The notes below the pieces were generated by a model. That model was not told the DNA's origin and made no database searches. It saw nothing but the letters and a program-made list of their open reading frames with translations. From Hymenobacter edaphi (GTDB taxonomy: Bacteria > Bacteroidota > Bacteroidia > Cytophagales > Hymenobacteraceae), in contig NZ_QHKM01000005.1 in the NCBI RefSeq assembly GCF_003258365.1, positions 186,001 through 250,000 of the forward strand: a stretch of 64,000 nucleotides of DNA. The letters are read 5' to 3'. How positions within the stretch are numbered: position 1 is the stretch's first letter; each line of letters opens with the position of its first letter. Below, piece after piece: positions 16,750 to 25,313 of this stretch. Both the position numbers and the translations under genes were made by a program.

Positions 16750-17643
16750 ATGCCCCAGTTCCGCCCCGCCCGCAAGAAGAAGCTTGGCTCCTACCCCTAT
16801 ACCATGGTGATGTTCAGCATTACCATGGCCCTGCTGGTGGTGGGCCTGTTCGGGCTGCTGCTGGTGCACGCCCACAAGATTTCGGGGGTGGTGAAGGAAA
16901 ACCTGGAGGTGCAGGTGTTCCTGGAGCGCAACCTGCCCGAAACCCAGCTGCTGCGCCTGCAGCGCACCCTGGCCCAGAAGCCTTATATAGCCTACCGCCA
17001 GGACCAGCCGCAGGTGCGCTTTCTGTCGAAGGAAGAGGGCGTGAAGCAGTTTATCGACCGCACCGGCGAAGATCCGGTGGCCCTGCTCGGCGACAACCCG
17101 CTGCGCGACGCGTACATCCTGAAGCTCAACCCGGAGTTTGCCGATTCCAGCCAGCTGCGGCGCATCAGCCAGGATTTGCAGCAGCAGCAGGGCGTGTTCG
17201 AGGTGACGTATCCGCAGACGCTCATCACCTCCGTCAACCAGAACATCCGCAAAATCAGCCTGGTGCTGCTCGGCTTCGCGGTGATTCTGCTGCTGGTGGT
17301 GGCCGTGCTCATCAACAATACCATCAAGCTGGCGCTGTTCTCGCAGCGCTTCCTGATTCGCTCCATGCAGCTGGTGGGCGCCACGGCCTGGTTTATCCAG
17401 AAGCCCTTTCTGCGCCGCGCCACCTGGCAGGGCATCCTGAGCGGGGCCCTGGCCGCGCTCTTGCTGCTGGCCCTGCTGCAGTACGCCTACTACGAATTCG
17501 ACGAGCTGGCCCTGCTGCGCGACGACCGGCTGATCGGCGCGGTGCTGCTGGTGCTGCTGGTGCTGGGCGGCGTTATCGGCTTTTTCAGCTCCTACCGGGC
17601 CGTGCGCAAGTACCTGCGCATGTCCTTGGATGAGCTGTATTAG
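16750..17643 (+). CDS. ftsX: Cell division protein FtsX
   Basis: The permease-like FtsX (297 residues) pairs with the ATPase FtsE to regulate septal peptidoglycan hydrolases. A cytoplasmic N-terminus is followed by a first membrane helix near 18-40, a large periplasmic domain (about 45-165) containing LEVQVFLERNLPE, and three C-terminal helices with LINNTIKLALFSQR and RSMQLVGAT, typical for FtsX. It ends KYLRMSLDELY. ftsE is not adjacent, which is usual in Bacteroidota. It heads the ftsX-DUF3098-uppP-truB-ribF series. Confidence 0.95.
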   Translation: MPQFRPARKKKLGSYPYTMVMFSITMALLVVGLFGLLLVHAHKISGVVKENLEVQVFLERNLPETQLLRLQRTLAQKPYIAYRQDQPQVRFLSKEEGVKQFIDRTGEDPVALLGDNPLRDAYILKLNPEFADSSQLRRISQDLQQQQGVFEVTYPQTLITSVNQNIRKISLVLLGFAVILLLVVAVLINNTIKLALFSQRFLIRSMQLVGATAWFIQKPFLRRATWQGILSGALAALLLLALLQYAYYEFDELALLRDDRLIGAVLLVLLVLGGVIGFFSSYRAVRKYLRMSLDELY

Positions 17644-17671
17644 GGCCATTAAGCAAGTTTCACGTTGTCAG

Positions 17672-17701
17672 GCCGTCGTGTCGAGCTTGTCGAGACATGG
17701 C
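17672..17701 (+). repeat. GTCGTGTCGAG...GAGACATGG dispersed repeat (single arm)
   Basis: One arm of the GTCATGTCGAG...GAGACATC family found repeatedly between 57.6 and 59.7 kb. No good inverted partner is seen within this gap. Confidence 0.45.
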
Positions 17702-17818
17702 GGTTCGGGCGGTTCGCGTGGACTTCCCCCAGGCTACCGCGTTCTTTCCTGGCTGAAGCAACTAATTTTGCGTTGCGCTCATCTGGCGCGTCAACGGCGG
17801 CGTCCGCCCCCGGCCGCT

Positions 17819-17826
17819 TACCTTTG
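17819..17826 (+). promoter_or_regulatory. Probable -7 box for DUF3098-uppP-truB
   Basis: TACCTTTG matches the Bacteroidota -7 consensus exactly and lies 22 nt upstream of the DUF3098 ATG, implying a very short leader. Confidence 0.5.
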
Positions 17827-17847
17827 CCTTTTCCGACTGCTTTTTCT

Positions 17848-18171
17848 ATGCCCACGCCTTCTCCTCGCTTCGCCTTCGGGCCGCGCAACTACCGCCTGAT
17901 GTTCATCGGGCTGGCCCTGCTGGCCGCCGGTTTCATCACCATGAGCCTCGACGGGGCTGATTACGGCGAAGGATTTCTGGGCCTGACGCTGGGGCCGCTG
18001 CTGCTGGCCGCCGGCTTCGTGGTGGAGTTTTTTGCCATCATGGCCAAATCGGGCCCGGCCCCGGTGGCTAATCAAGTGGTAACGCCCGGCGCGCCCGTGG
18101 CTCCGGCCGGCCCGACGGCTCCCGTGACGCCGGCCGCCCCGGCCACGCCGCCCACGTACCAGCGCCGCTAA
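17848..18171 (+). CDS. DUF3098 membrane protein
   Basis: A 107-residue protein with two membrane helices (about 17-32 and 50-69) joined by a short loop containing GADYGEGFLG, and a proline/alanine-rich tail. The sequence matches DUF3098, a small Bacteroidota family usually located between ftsX and uppP. That position suggests a cell-envelope or division role, but none is proven. The gap to uppP is 10 nt, so cotranscription is likely. Confidence 0.88.
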   Translation: MPTPSPRFAFGPRNYRLMFIGLALLAAGFITMSLDGADYGEGFLGLTLGPLLLAAGFVVEFFAIMAKSGPAPVANQVVTPGAPVAPAGPTAPVTPAAPATPPTYQRR

Positions 18172-18181
18172 GCCCTGCTGA

Positions 18182-18988
18182 ATGAATTACTGGCATGCCC
18201 TGCTCCTGGCCATCGTCGAGGGGCTGACTGAGTTTTTGCCCGTGTCGAGCACCGGGCACATGATTATTGCCTCGGCCCTGCTGGGCATTCCGCCCACGGC
18301 CTTCACCAAGCTCTACCTGGTGGTCATTCAGCTCGGCGCCATTCTGTCGGTGCTGGTGGTGTACTGGAAGCGCTTTTTCCAGAGCTTCGACTTCTACCTG
18401 AAGCTGCTGGTGGCCTTTCTGCCCATCGTGGTGGTGGGCGCGTTTCTGAAAAAGTACATCGACGCCCTGCTGGAATCCGTCACGACGGTGGGCGTGACCC
18501 TGCTGCTGGGCGGCATCGTGCTGGTGTTCATCGACCGGCTGTTTCCGCAGGAAGACCCGCAGGAAGGCGGCCACCCCGTCACCAACCCGGGCTGGCGCGA
18601 GGCTTTCGTCATCGGCCTGTTTCAGTGCATTGCCGTCATTCCCGGCATCAGCCGCTCGGCCGCTACCATCATCGGCGGCCTCTCGCAGAAGCTTACCCGC
18701 CGCGCCGCCGCCGAGTTTGCCTTCTTCCTGGCCATGCCCACCATGGCCGCCGCCGCCGCCAAGGATCTGCTCGATTACTTTCAGGAAGGCCACACGCTCG
18801 ACGCCGAGCAGCTGAAGGTGCTGGCCTTCGGCAACGTGGTGGCCTTCGTGGTGGCCCTGCTGGCCATCCGGCTGTTTGTGGGCTTCGTGGCCCGCTACGG
18901 CTTCCGCGCCTTTGGCATTTACCGCATCATCGTGGGCGGCCTGCTGCTGCTGATGCTGGCCCTGAACATTCCGCTGGAACTGCTATGA
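18182..18988 (+). CDS. uppP: Undecaprenyl-diphosphatase UppP
   Basis: An integral-membrane phosphatase that recycles undecaprenyl pyrophosphate to the monophosphate carrier used for peptidoglycan and O-antigen synthesis. It has the BacA/UppP signature [17 protein letters not shown] at residues 13-29 and the second conserved motif [10 protein letters not shown] at about 157-166. Length (268) and the hydrophobic profile fit the family. The stop overlaps the truB start by 4 nt (ATGA), showing translational coupling. Confidence 0.97.
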   Translation: MNYWHALLLAIVEGLTEFLPVSSTGHMIIASALLGIPPTAFTKLYLVVIQLGAILSVLVVYWKRFFQSFDFYLKLLVAFLPIVVVGAFLKKYIDALLESVTTVGVTLLLGGIVLVFIDRLFPQEDPQEGGHPVTNPGWREAFVIGLFQCIAVIPGISRSAATIIGGLSQKLTRRAAAEFAFFLAMPTMAAAAAKDLLDYFQEGHTLDAEQLKVLAFGNVVAFVVALLAIRLFVGFVARYGFRAFGIYRIIVGGLLLLMLALNIPLELL

Positions 18989-19815
18989 GTGAGCCCAACC
19001 GCAAGCCCAACCGCCCCGAACCGGCGCCCGAGCCGGGCGAAGTCCTGCTGGTCGACAAACCCCTGCGCTGGACCTCGTTCGACGTGGTGAAGAAGGTGAA
19101 GTACGCCCTGAAGCCGCGCAAAATCGGCCACGCCGGCACGCTCGACCCCTTGGCCACCGGCCTGCTGATTCTCTGCACCGGCAAGAAAACCAAGACCATC
19201 GACCAGATTCAGGCCCAGGAAAAGGAGTACACCGGCGTGTTTCGCCTGGGCCAGACCACCCCGTCCTTCGACCTGGAAACGGCCGTGGACGCCGAGCGGC
19301 CCTGGCAGCACCTCACCCGCGAGGAGCTGCTGGCTGCCGCCGCCCGGCTTACCGGCCTGATCGAGCAGACGCCCCCGCTGTTTTCGGCCGTGAAGGTGAA
19401 CGGCGAGCGGGCCTACGAGGTGGCCCGCCGCGGCGACACGGCCGACATCAAAAGCAAGACCGTCGACATCAAGGCCTTTGAACTGCCCGAAATCGACGGC
19501 GCCGACGTGCATTTCCGCATCGTGTGCTCCAAGGGCACCTATATCCGCAGCCTCGCCCGCGACTTCGGCGAGTTGCTGGGCTGCGGCGCCCACCTCACCC
19601 AGCTGGTGCGCACCCGCATCGGCGAGTACCGACTGGCCGACGCGCTGAGCATGGCCGACATCGAAGCCCGCCGCCCGCCGCGCCCCGAGGGCGAAGCCGA
19701 GCGGCCCCGCCGGGCGCGAATGCCGCGCCCGGAGCGCCGCCTGGGGCTGGAGCACTACGACGCTACCCAGCAGGCGGCGGCCGATGCGCTGGCCGCTGGT
19801 GAAACGGCGGAGTAG
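18985..19815 (+). CDS. truB: tRNA pseudouridine(55) synthase TruB
   Basis: TruB converts U55 of the T-loop of tRNAs to pseudouridine. The catalytic aspartate is D54 in the motif [27 protein letters not shown] and [14 protein letters not shown] are the other conserved blocks. The protein is 276 residues with an arginine/proline-rich, probably disordered segment near 228-255. The ATG overlaps the uppP stop. A longer reading frame upstream is only the uppP shadow. Confidence 0.97.
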   Translation: MSEPNRKPNRPEPAPEPGEVLLVDKPLRWTSFDVVKKVKYALKPRKIGHAGTLDPLATGLLILCTGKKTKTIDQIQAQEKEYTGVFRLGQTTPSFDLETAVDAERPWQHLTREELLAAAARLTGLIEQTPPLFSAVKVNGERAYEVARRGDTADIKSKTVDIKAFELPEIDGADVHFRIVCSKGTYIRSLARDFGELLGCGAHLTQLVRTRIGEYRLADALSMADIEARRPPRPEGEAERPRRARMPRPERRLGLEHYDATQQAAADALAAGETAE

Positions 19816-19841
19816 CAGGCCCTTTCGTAGCACGAACCGTC

Positions 19842-19907
19842 GTTTCGGGCGGAACGAGGAACCTGGGCAGCCGCATGCCGCGCCCGTTTCCTCGCTCCGC
19901 CCGGAAC
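19842..19907. repeat. Imperfect inverted repeat between truB and ribF
   Basis: Arms of about 21 nt (GTTTCGGGCGGAACGAGGAAC and near-complement at 19886-19907) form a possible stem. There is no T-run, so it is a repeat rather than a convincing terminator. Confidence 0.5.
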
Positions 19908-19949
19908 AATAGGTTATGGCCCAACCAGCCGCTTTTGGCGGGCCGTGCC

Positions 19950-19957
19950 TACTTTCG
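19950..19957 (+). promoter_or_regulatory. Possible -7 box for ribF
   Basis: TACTTTCG resembles the -7 consensus (one mismatch) and lies 118 nt before the ribF ATG. The implied leader contains the hairpin at 20020-20054. Confidence 0.3.
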
Positions 19958-20019
19958 CAGCGCCGTAACGCAAGGCCCGGCTGGCAAATCCAGCGGCGGC
20001 CTACCTGCGTTCAAGGACC

Positions 20020-20054
20020 CACGCACGGCGCCGGCGGGCGCCGGCCCGTGCGTG
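20020..20054 (+). promoter_or_regulatory. Strong leader hairpin upstream of ribF
   Basis: Arms CACGCACGGCGCCGG and CCGGCCCGTGCGTG pair almost fully and end 20 nt before the ribF start codon. The sequence does not resemble an FMN riboswitch. It could influence translation or simply be a GC-rich palindrome. Confidence 0.45.
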
Positions 20055-20074
20055 CCACCAGTCTCCCTTCCGCC

Positions 20075-21028
20075 ATGCACGTAGTCCGCGACCCCGCCGA
20101 ATTTCCGCGCCTCCACAACGCCGTGGTCACCAGCGGCACCTTCGACGGGGTGCACCTGGGCCACCATAAGATCTTGCAGCGCCTGCAGGAAGTGGCCCGG
20201 CTCTCGGGCGGGCCGAGCGTAGTCATCACCTACTGGCCGCACCCGCGCCTGGTGCTGGCGCCGCCCCCCGCCCACCCCGACCCCAAGCCCCTGCACCTGC
20301 TCAACACCCTGGAGGAGCGCATTGAGAAGCTGGCAGGCTACGGCGTGGATTACCTGCTCATCGTGCCCTTCACCCGCGAATTTGCCGAGTGGACCTCCGA
20401 GCAGTACATCCGCGAGCTGCTGCTGGACACGGTGGGCACCGCCAAGCTCGTCATCGGCTACGACCACCGCTTCGGCAAAAACCGGGAGGGCAGCTTCGAG
20501 TACCTGCAGCAGCACGCGGCCGAATACGGGTTGGAGGTGGAGGAAATTCCGCGCGAGGACGTGGACGCGGTGGGCGTGAGCAGCACCCGTATCCGCCGGG
20601 CCCTGGAGGCCGGCGACGTGGGCACCGCCGCCCGCTACCTCGGCTACGACTACCCCTTCACCGGCACGGTGGTGCGCGGGCAGCAGCTCGGGCGCACCAT
20701 CGGCTACCCCACAGCCAATATTCGCTGCGAAGAAGCGTTGAAGCAGGTGCCCGGCCGCGGCGTGTACGCCGTGATGGCCACCACGGCGGCCGGCACCCGG
20801 CACCCGGCCATGCTCAACATCGGCGTGCGGCCCACGGTGGGCGGTAGCCTGCAGGAAACCGTGGAGGCGCATTTGCTCGACTTCGACGGCGACCTGTACG
20901 ACCAGCCGCTGACCGTGCAGTTTGTGGCCCGCCTGCGCGACGAGCAGAAGTTCAGCGGCCTCGACGCGCTCAAAGCCCAGCTGGCCCAGGACGCCGATGC
21001 GGCCCGGGCGCACCTGATTGGCGGCTAG
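20075..21028 (+). CDS. ribF: Bifunctional riboflavin kinase/FAD synthetase
   Basis: RibF (317 residues) phosphorylates riboflavin to FMN and adenylylates it to FAD. The N-terminal nucleotidyltransferase has GTFDGVHLGH at 21-30 and the later SSTRIRRAL. The C-terminal kinase domain starts at about 190 with TIGYPTANI and includes MLNIGVRPT and the EAHLLDFDGDLY block. The ATG at 20075 is the family-typical start; upstream codons of the open frame show no conservation. Confidence 0.97.
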   Translation: MHVVRDPAEFPRLHNAVVTSGTFDGVHLGHHKILQRLQEVARLSGGPSVVITYWPHPRLVLAPPPAHPDPKPLHLLNTLEERIEKLAGYGVDYLLIVPFTREFAEWTSEQYIRELLLDTVGTAKLVIGYDHRFGKNREGSFEYLQQHAAEYGLEVEEIPREDVDAVGVSSTRIRRALEAGDVGTAARYLGYDYPFTGTVVRGQQLGRTIGYPTANIRCEEALKQVPGRGVYAVMATTAAGTRHPAMLNIGVRPTVGGSLQETVEAHLLDFDGDLYDQPLTVQFVARLRDEQKFSGLDALKAQLAQDADAARAHLIGG

Positions 21029-21106
21029 CCGGGCCGCCGGATTGGGTTGAAACGCTATTCCGAACGAAACCAAGGAGCCTCGCACGTTTTGCAGAACGAT
21101 GAAGCA

Positions 21107-21168
21107 AGGCTGTCATGCTCCTCTGACGTCCGCTGAGCGAGCTTCTTCGCTTCGCCCGGAATGACGCG
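21107..21168. repeat. GTCAT...ATGAC palindromic repeat
   Basis: Sequence starting TGTCATGCTCCTCTGACGTC and ending CGCCCGGAATGACGC, a variant of the dispersed GTCATG palindromes in this window, in the gap between ribF and the next gene. Confidence 0.4.
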
Positions 21169-21221
21169 CCAAATAAGCTGTTCAACCTCTAGCTGGCCCT
21201 GATTTTGTATTCCACCCTTGC

Positions 21222-22463
21222 ATGAAGAATTCTTTGCGGATGTTTTTGCTGGGTTGCCTGCTGCTCGTCGGCGCGGCGGCCCAGGCCCAGAACCGGTTTA
21301 CGGGCGTCGTGCTCGACTCGCTGACCAAGGAGCCGCTGGCCTTTGCCAGCGTGTTTCTGGCCAATACCACCTTCGGCTCGTCGACCTCGGACCAGGGCAA
21401 GTTTGAAATCAGCCGGGTGCCGAACGGCACCTACGACATGGTGTGCTCCTACGTGGGCTACCGCCTCTCCAAGCAGAGCGTGACCATGAGCGGCCCCTCG
21501 CAGCAGTTCACCCTGCTGCTCTCGCCGGTGGGCAACAGCCTGGGCGAAGTCGTCATCAAGCCCGAGCCCAACAAGCCGGAGGAGTACAAGCAGTTCTCCG
21601 ACCTGTTTCTGGGCGGCTCGCAGTTTTCGGAGCAGTGCCGCGTGAGCAACCCCGAAGCCGTGCGCGTCTTCTTCGACGAGGAAGACAAGCAGCTGCGGGC
21701 CCGCGCCAAGGAGTATTTGCAGGTCGACAACGATGCGCTGGGCTACCGCCTGAAGTATTTCGGCCTGGAATTCAGCTACGACCCCGAGGACGGCGCCGTG
21801 TCGTACTACGGGGAACCGGTGTTCGAGGAAATGAAGCCCAAGGACGAGGCCCAGCAGAAGCTGTGGGCGGCCAACCGCCTGAAGGCCTACAACGGCTCGT
21901 TTATGCACTTTCTGCGCAGCGTGCACCGTAACCGCCTGCGCACCGAAAACTTCATGGCCCAGCAGATCAAGGTGACGGTGAACAAGCGCTTCGGCCAGAC
22001 CGACAGCCTGCGCCAGATGCTGCTGGAGCGCCACCCCGACGGCAGCGACCTGACCCGCGCCGAAAAAGACTCGCTGCGGCTCTGGAGCCGCTCGGGCCCG
22101 GTGTACGCCACGCTGAACCCCGCGGCCCTGCCCATCGACAGCATCCGGCAGGTATCGGCCGACGGCAAGCGCGTGTTTTTGCGCTTCTCGGGCGAGCTGC
22201 AGGTGGCCTACTTCGGTGAGGCCCCCGACCCGCGCTACAAGCAGGCCATGTCGCCGCTCGGGCCCTCGCGCACGCCCTACCCCGCGCTGCGGCAGGTGTC
22301 GCGGCTGCGGCTGAACGGCCGCCGAGCCGAAATCCAGGCCGACGGCTCCCTGCTGAACCCGCTGGCCGTGTCGGTGGGCGAGTACTGGGGCTTCGAGAAA
22401 ATCGGCGAGTTTCTGCCCTTCGACTACGTGCCCACCACGCCGGCGGCGCCGGGCCGCAAGTAA
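21222..22463 (+). CDS. Secreted carboxypeptidase-regulatory-like domain protein (paralogue A)
   Basis: A signal peptide (about 1-22, ending AAAQAQ) is followed by a carboxypeptidase-D regulatory-like beta-sandwich at about 24-105 (GVVLDSLTKEPLAFASV, then PNGTYDMVCSYVGYR). The remaining 300 residues are uncharacterised. The C-terminus has the motif EYWGFEKIGEFLPFDY. The protein is 413 residues, periplasmic or surface-associated. It is about half identical by eye to the protein at 24087-25313, including the regulatory domain and C-terminal motif. It has no TonB-dependent-receptor barrel. Function unknown. Confidence 0.88.
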   Translation: MKNSLRMFLLGCLLLVGAAAQAQNRFTGVVLDSLTKEPLAFASVFLANTTFGSSTSDQGKFEISRVPNGTYDMVCSYVGYRLSKQSVTMSGPSQQFTLLLSPVGNSLGEVVIKPEPNKPEEYKQFSDLFLGGSQFSEQCRVSNPEAVRVFFDEEDKQLRARAKEYLQVDNDALGYRLKYFGLEFSYDPEDGAVSYYGEPVFEEMKPKDEAQQKLWAANRLKAYNGSFMHFLRSVHRNRLRTENFMAQQIKVTVNKRFGQTDSLRQMLLERHPDGSDLTRAEKDSLRLWSRSGPVYATLNPAALPIDSIRQVSADGKRVFLRFSGELQVAYFGEAPDPRYKQAMSPLGPSRTPYPALRQVSRLRLNGRRAEIQADGSLLNPLAVSVGEYWGFEKIGEFLPFDYVPTTPAAPGRK

Positions 22464-22486
22464 CTACCCCGCGCAAACGCACCCGC

Positions 22487-22522
22487 AAGGCCGCCCGCTG
22501 CAAGTCAGCGGGCGGCCTTCTT
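22487..22522 (+). terminator. Rho-independent terminator
   Basis: Perfect 14-bp arms AAGGCCGCCCGCTG and CAGCGGGCGGCCTT with a 5-nt loop, followed by CTTTCT, 24 nt beyond the stop of paralogue A. Confidence 0.85.
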
Positions 22523-22560
22523 TCTGATGGATGGCCGTTTACTTCCATCGGCCCGGCGCG

Positions 22561-22568
22561 TACATTTG
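22561..22568 (+). promoter_or_regulatory. Probable promoter of T9SS protein gene
   Basis: TACATTTG is an exact -7 match with a TTTA -33-like element 19 nt upstream (22538-22541). It lies 53 nt before the ATG at 22622. Confidence 0.5.
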
Positions 22569-22621
22569 GCTCGGGGCGCGGCCCCGCGTGGTTCATCTAC
22601 TTCCTCTTGCCTATCGACCCT

Positions 22622-24046
22622 ATGCTACCCTCATTTCGCCTTCGTACCCTGCTGAGCGCGTTGCTCGCGCTGATGCTGCACGCCGCTGCGGCCCAAACCG
22701 GCTGGCAGCAGCTTTACACGGCGGCGCACACGCAGTCCTGCGCCAAGGCCCTGCGCCAGGCCGATGGCGGCTTCCTGCTCGTCGGGGAAGAGCTGCTCAA
22801 GCAGACCTCCACCAGCCAGCCCGCGCCGCGCCGGGTGGTGCTGGTGCGCACCGATGCCCGCGGCCGACAGCTCTGGGAGCAGCGCGTGGCGGTGCCCGGC
22901 TACCCCCACGTTTTCGTGCGCGAGGCCAGCCAGAACGCCCAGGGGGAGTTGCTGCTGGGTTTGGTCAATACCCCGCTGTATACCGGCTTTGGCCGCCCCA
23001 ACCTGCTGGTGGCGCTTACCCCGCGCGGCCCCATCCGCTGGACGCGCGACTTCAGCGGCAGCTCCCGCCGCCTCGTCGGACTGGCCCCCGACGACTCGCA
23101 CCAGGGCTTTGTGGTAGCCGTCAACGACGGGGGCCGGGAGGCTGCGCTGCTGTACCTGAACGCCGACGGCAGCCAGCGCCAGCAGCTGCCGCTGGATTTT
23201 GGCCTGCCAGTCGTGAGTTCCGTTATCAATACGGTGCTGCCGCAGCCGGGCGGCGTGCTGGTGGGCGCCAGCGGGTATTCCTCGCTCTATTCCACCACGC
23301 CTACCGCCAAGGTTATTTTCGTGTCGGACGACGGGGTGCGCGGCGCTGAAACGGTGCTGCCCGGCTCGTACACTGGCCCAACCTTGCTGCTGGCCCTGGG
23401 CGGCAACGACTTCCTCGCCTACGACGGGCACCTGCACCGCATCAGGCTGGGCGTGAATGCGGTGCAATGGTCGCGTGACTTGATTACCAGCGACGGCGGC
23501 ATTCTGAGTCCCGAGCAGTGGGCGGCTTCCCCCACCGGCGAGGTGCTGCTCAGCGGCTTTACGGTGCGCAACAGCCACATTCTCACGCGTTACCTGATGC
23601 TCATCAACAGCCGGGACGGCAGTGTGCAGCCGCTGGAAGACAACAACGCGCCGGCCATTGCCAAACTCGGCGAAAGCAACGCCGGCCAGGTAGCCAGCCT
23701 GCTGCCCGGCGACGCGCCCGGCACCTTTTTCATGGCCGGCGCCGTGACCGAAGGCATCTTCCTGCGGCTGGGCCGCTTCGCGGAGCTGGAGCTGGGCGCT
23801 ACGGCCACGCTGGCAGCCTGGCCCAACCCCGTGACCGATGCCGACCTGCTGCGGGTGAACAGCCCCTTTGCTTCGGCTAACGCCCTGTACCTCTACGACC
23901 TGGCGGGCCACCAGGTGCTGAGCTGGCCGGCGGTGACGGGCGGCACGGCGCAGCTCTCGCTGCGGGGCGTGAAGCCGGGCTCCTACCTGCTGGTGGGCAC
24001 CAACGGCCAGGGCAAAATCGGCCGGATGCGCATTTTCAAACGCTAA
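22622..24046 (+). CDS. Secreted protein with T9SS C-terminal sorting domain
   Basis: A signal peptide (LSALLALMLHAAAAQ) leads into about 350 residues with beta-propeller-like repeats of the type GGFLLVGEE, GELLLG and GVLVGAS. The last 85 residues form a type A T9SS sorting domain: AAWPNPVTDADLLRV, then LYDLAGHQVL, GVKPGSYLLV and the terminal IFKR. It should be exported through the T9SS and anchored to the surface or released. The ATG at 22622 is used because the earlier TTG adds no signal features. No enzymatic motif is seen. Confidence 0.88.
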   Translation: MLPSFRLRTLLSALLALMLHAAAAQTGWQQLYTAAHTQSCAKALRQADGGFLLVGEELLKQTSTSQPAPRRVVLVRTDARGRQLWEQRVAVPGYPHVFVREASQNAQGELLLGLVNTPLYTGFGRPNLLVALTPRGPIRWTRDFSGSSRRLVGLAPDDSHQGFVVAVNDGGREAALLYLNADGSQRQQLPLDFGLPVVSSVINTVLPQPGGVLVGASGYSSLYSTTPTAKVIFVSDDGVRGAETVLPGSYTGPTLLLALGGNDFLAYDGHLHRIRLGVNAVQWSRDLITSDGGILSPEQWAASPTGEVLLSGFTVRNSHILTRYLMLINSRDGSVQPLEDNNAPAIAKLGESNAGQVASLLPGDAPGTFFMAGAVTEGIFLRLGRFAELELGATATLAAWPNPVTDADLLRVNSPFASANALYLYDLAGHQVLSWPAVTGGTAQLSLRGVKPGSYLLVGTNGQGKIGRMRIFKR

Positions 24047-24086
24047 CGCCGCCAGGGGCCGCCGCCCCCGCGGCGCCGTTTTTTTT
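24047..24086 (+). terminator. Terminator flush with the next start codon
   Basis: Arms CGCCGC and GCGGCG with an inner GGGG/CCCC stem are followed by eight T residues (24079-24086). The next gene's ATG begins at 24087, directly after the T-run. Confidence 0.7.
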
Positions 24087-25313
24087 ATGCGTGGGTTGTT
24101 TAGCCGATTCCTTTGTTGCGGGCTGCTGGCGCTGCTCGGTATGCTGGGGCTGCGGCCCGCGGCCCGGGCGCAGGCCACCATCAGCGGGGAAGTGCGCGAC
24201 TCGGTGACGCAGGCACCGCTGGCCTTTGCCAGCGTGTTTCTGGCCAACACCACCCGCGGCGCCACCACCGACGCCCAGGGCCGCTTCAGCCTGCCGGGCG
24301 TGCCCGCGGGCACCTACGACCTGGTGTGCTCCTACCTGGGCTACCGCCTCGCCCGGCAGAGCGTGCGGGTGGGCACGGCGCCCGTGGTGGCGCAACTGCG
24401 ACCCGCGCCCCTGAGCCAGCAGCTGGCGGGCGTGGTCATTCGGCCGCACCGCAACAAGCCCGAGGACTACCAGCGCTTCGTCGAGCTGTTCTTGGGCAGC
24501 ACCGCGTTTTCGCGGCAGTGCCGCATCCGCAACCCCGACGGCGTGCGCGTGGCCTTCGACGCCCAGACGGGCGAGCTGACCGCCGAGGCCGCCGACTACC
24601 TGCAGGTCGACAACGCGGCGCTGGGCTACCGCATCCGGTTCTACGGGCTGCACTTTCAGATCAATTTCCGCGAGCAGGTGCTGTCGTACTACGCCTGGCC
24701 GGTGTTTGAGGAGTTGCCCACCAGGAGCGGGGCCAAGCGGGCGCACTGGGCGGCCAACCGCCTGGCCGCGTACCGCGGCTCGCTCACGCACTTTCTGCGC
24801 AGCGTGCGCACCGGCCAGCTCGCCGCGGAAGGCTTCGTGGCCAACCGCCTGCGCCGGGTGCCCAACATGCGCTGGGTGCGTGCCGACTCCTTGCTGCGCC
24901 TGGAGCGCCTGCGCCACGCCCACGAGGTATGGCACCCGGCCGATTCGCTGCTGCAGCAGCTGCGCGAGCCGCCGCAGTACGCCTACCTCTACACCCGCCC
25001 CCTGCCCGCCGACAGCCTGCGCCGCCCCGGCCCGGGCGGGGCGCCGGTGCTGCGCTTCCGCGACCTGGTGCAGGTGACCTACCAGCGCGAAAAGCCCGAC
25101 CCGGCCTACACCCTGCCCCACCGCCTCGGCGAGCCGGCCGTGCGGCCCGAGCAGCAGATTTCGGTGCTGCACCTGCTGCAGCCGGCCGTGGAAATCACGC
25201 CTACCGGCCAGCTCGTCGACCCGCTGGCCGTGTTCACGGAAGGCTACTGGGGCTTCGAGAAAATCGGGGAGCTGCTGCCCGTCGACTACGAGCCGCCTAC
25301 TGCCCAGCCCTGA
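24087..25313 (+). CDS. Secreted carboxypeptidase-regulatory-like domain protein (paralogue B)
   Basis: A 408-residue paralogue of 21222-22463. A signal peptide with a hydrophobic core LLALLGMLGL precedes a carboxypeptidase-regulatory-like domain (SVTQAPLAFASVFLANTT, GTYDLVCSYLGYR) and a long C-terminal region ending in GYWGFEKIGELLPVDY. Blocks such as EYLQVDN/DYLQVDN and the WAANRL segment are shared. The start codon immediately follows a terminator T-run, so either translation depends on read-through or on a nearly leaderless message, or expression is low. Function unknown. Confidence 0.87.
   Translation: MRGLFSRFLCCGLLALLGMLGLRPAARAQATISGEVRDSVTQAPLAFASVFLANTTRGATTDAQGRFSLPGVPAGTYDLVCSYLGYRLARQSVRVGTAPVVAQLRPAPLSQQLAGVVIRPHRNKPEDYQRFVELFLGSTAFSRQCRIRNPDGVRVAFDAQTGELTAEAADYLQVDNAALGYRIRFYGLHFQINFREQVLSYYAWPVFEELPTRSGAKRAHWAANRLAAYRGSLTHFLRSVRTGQLAAEGFVANRLRRVPNMRWVRADSLLRLERLRHAHEVWHPADSLLQQLREPPQYAYLYTRPLPADSLRRPGPGGAPVLRFRDLVQVTYQREKPDPAYTLPHRLGEPAVRPEQQISVLHLLQPAVEITPTGQLVDPLAVFTEGYWGFEKIGELLPVDYEPPTAQP

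Noticed and set aside
19816-20074. FMN riboswitch in the ribF leader
   Set aside because: The conserved FMN-aptamer core is absent; only a simple GC-rich hairpin is present.
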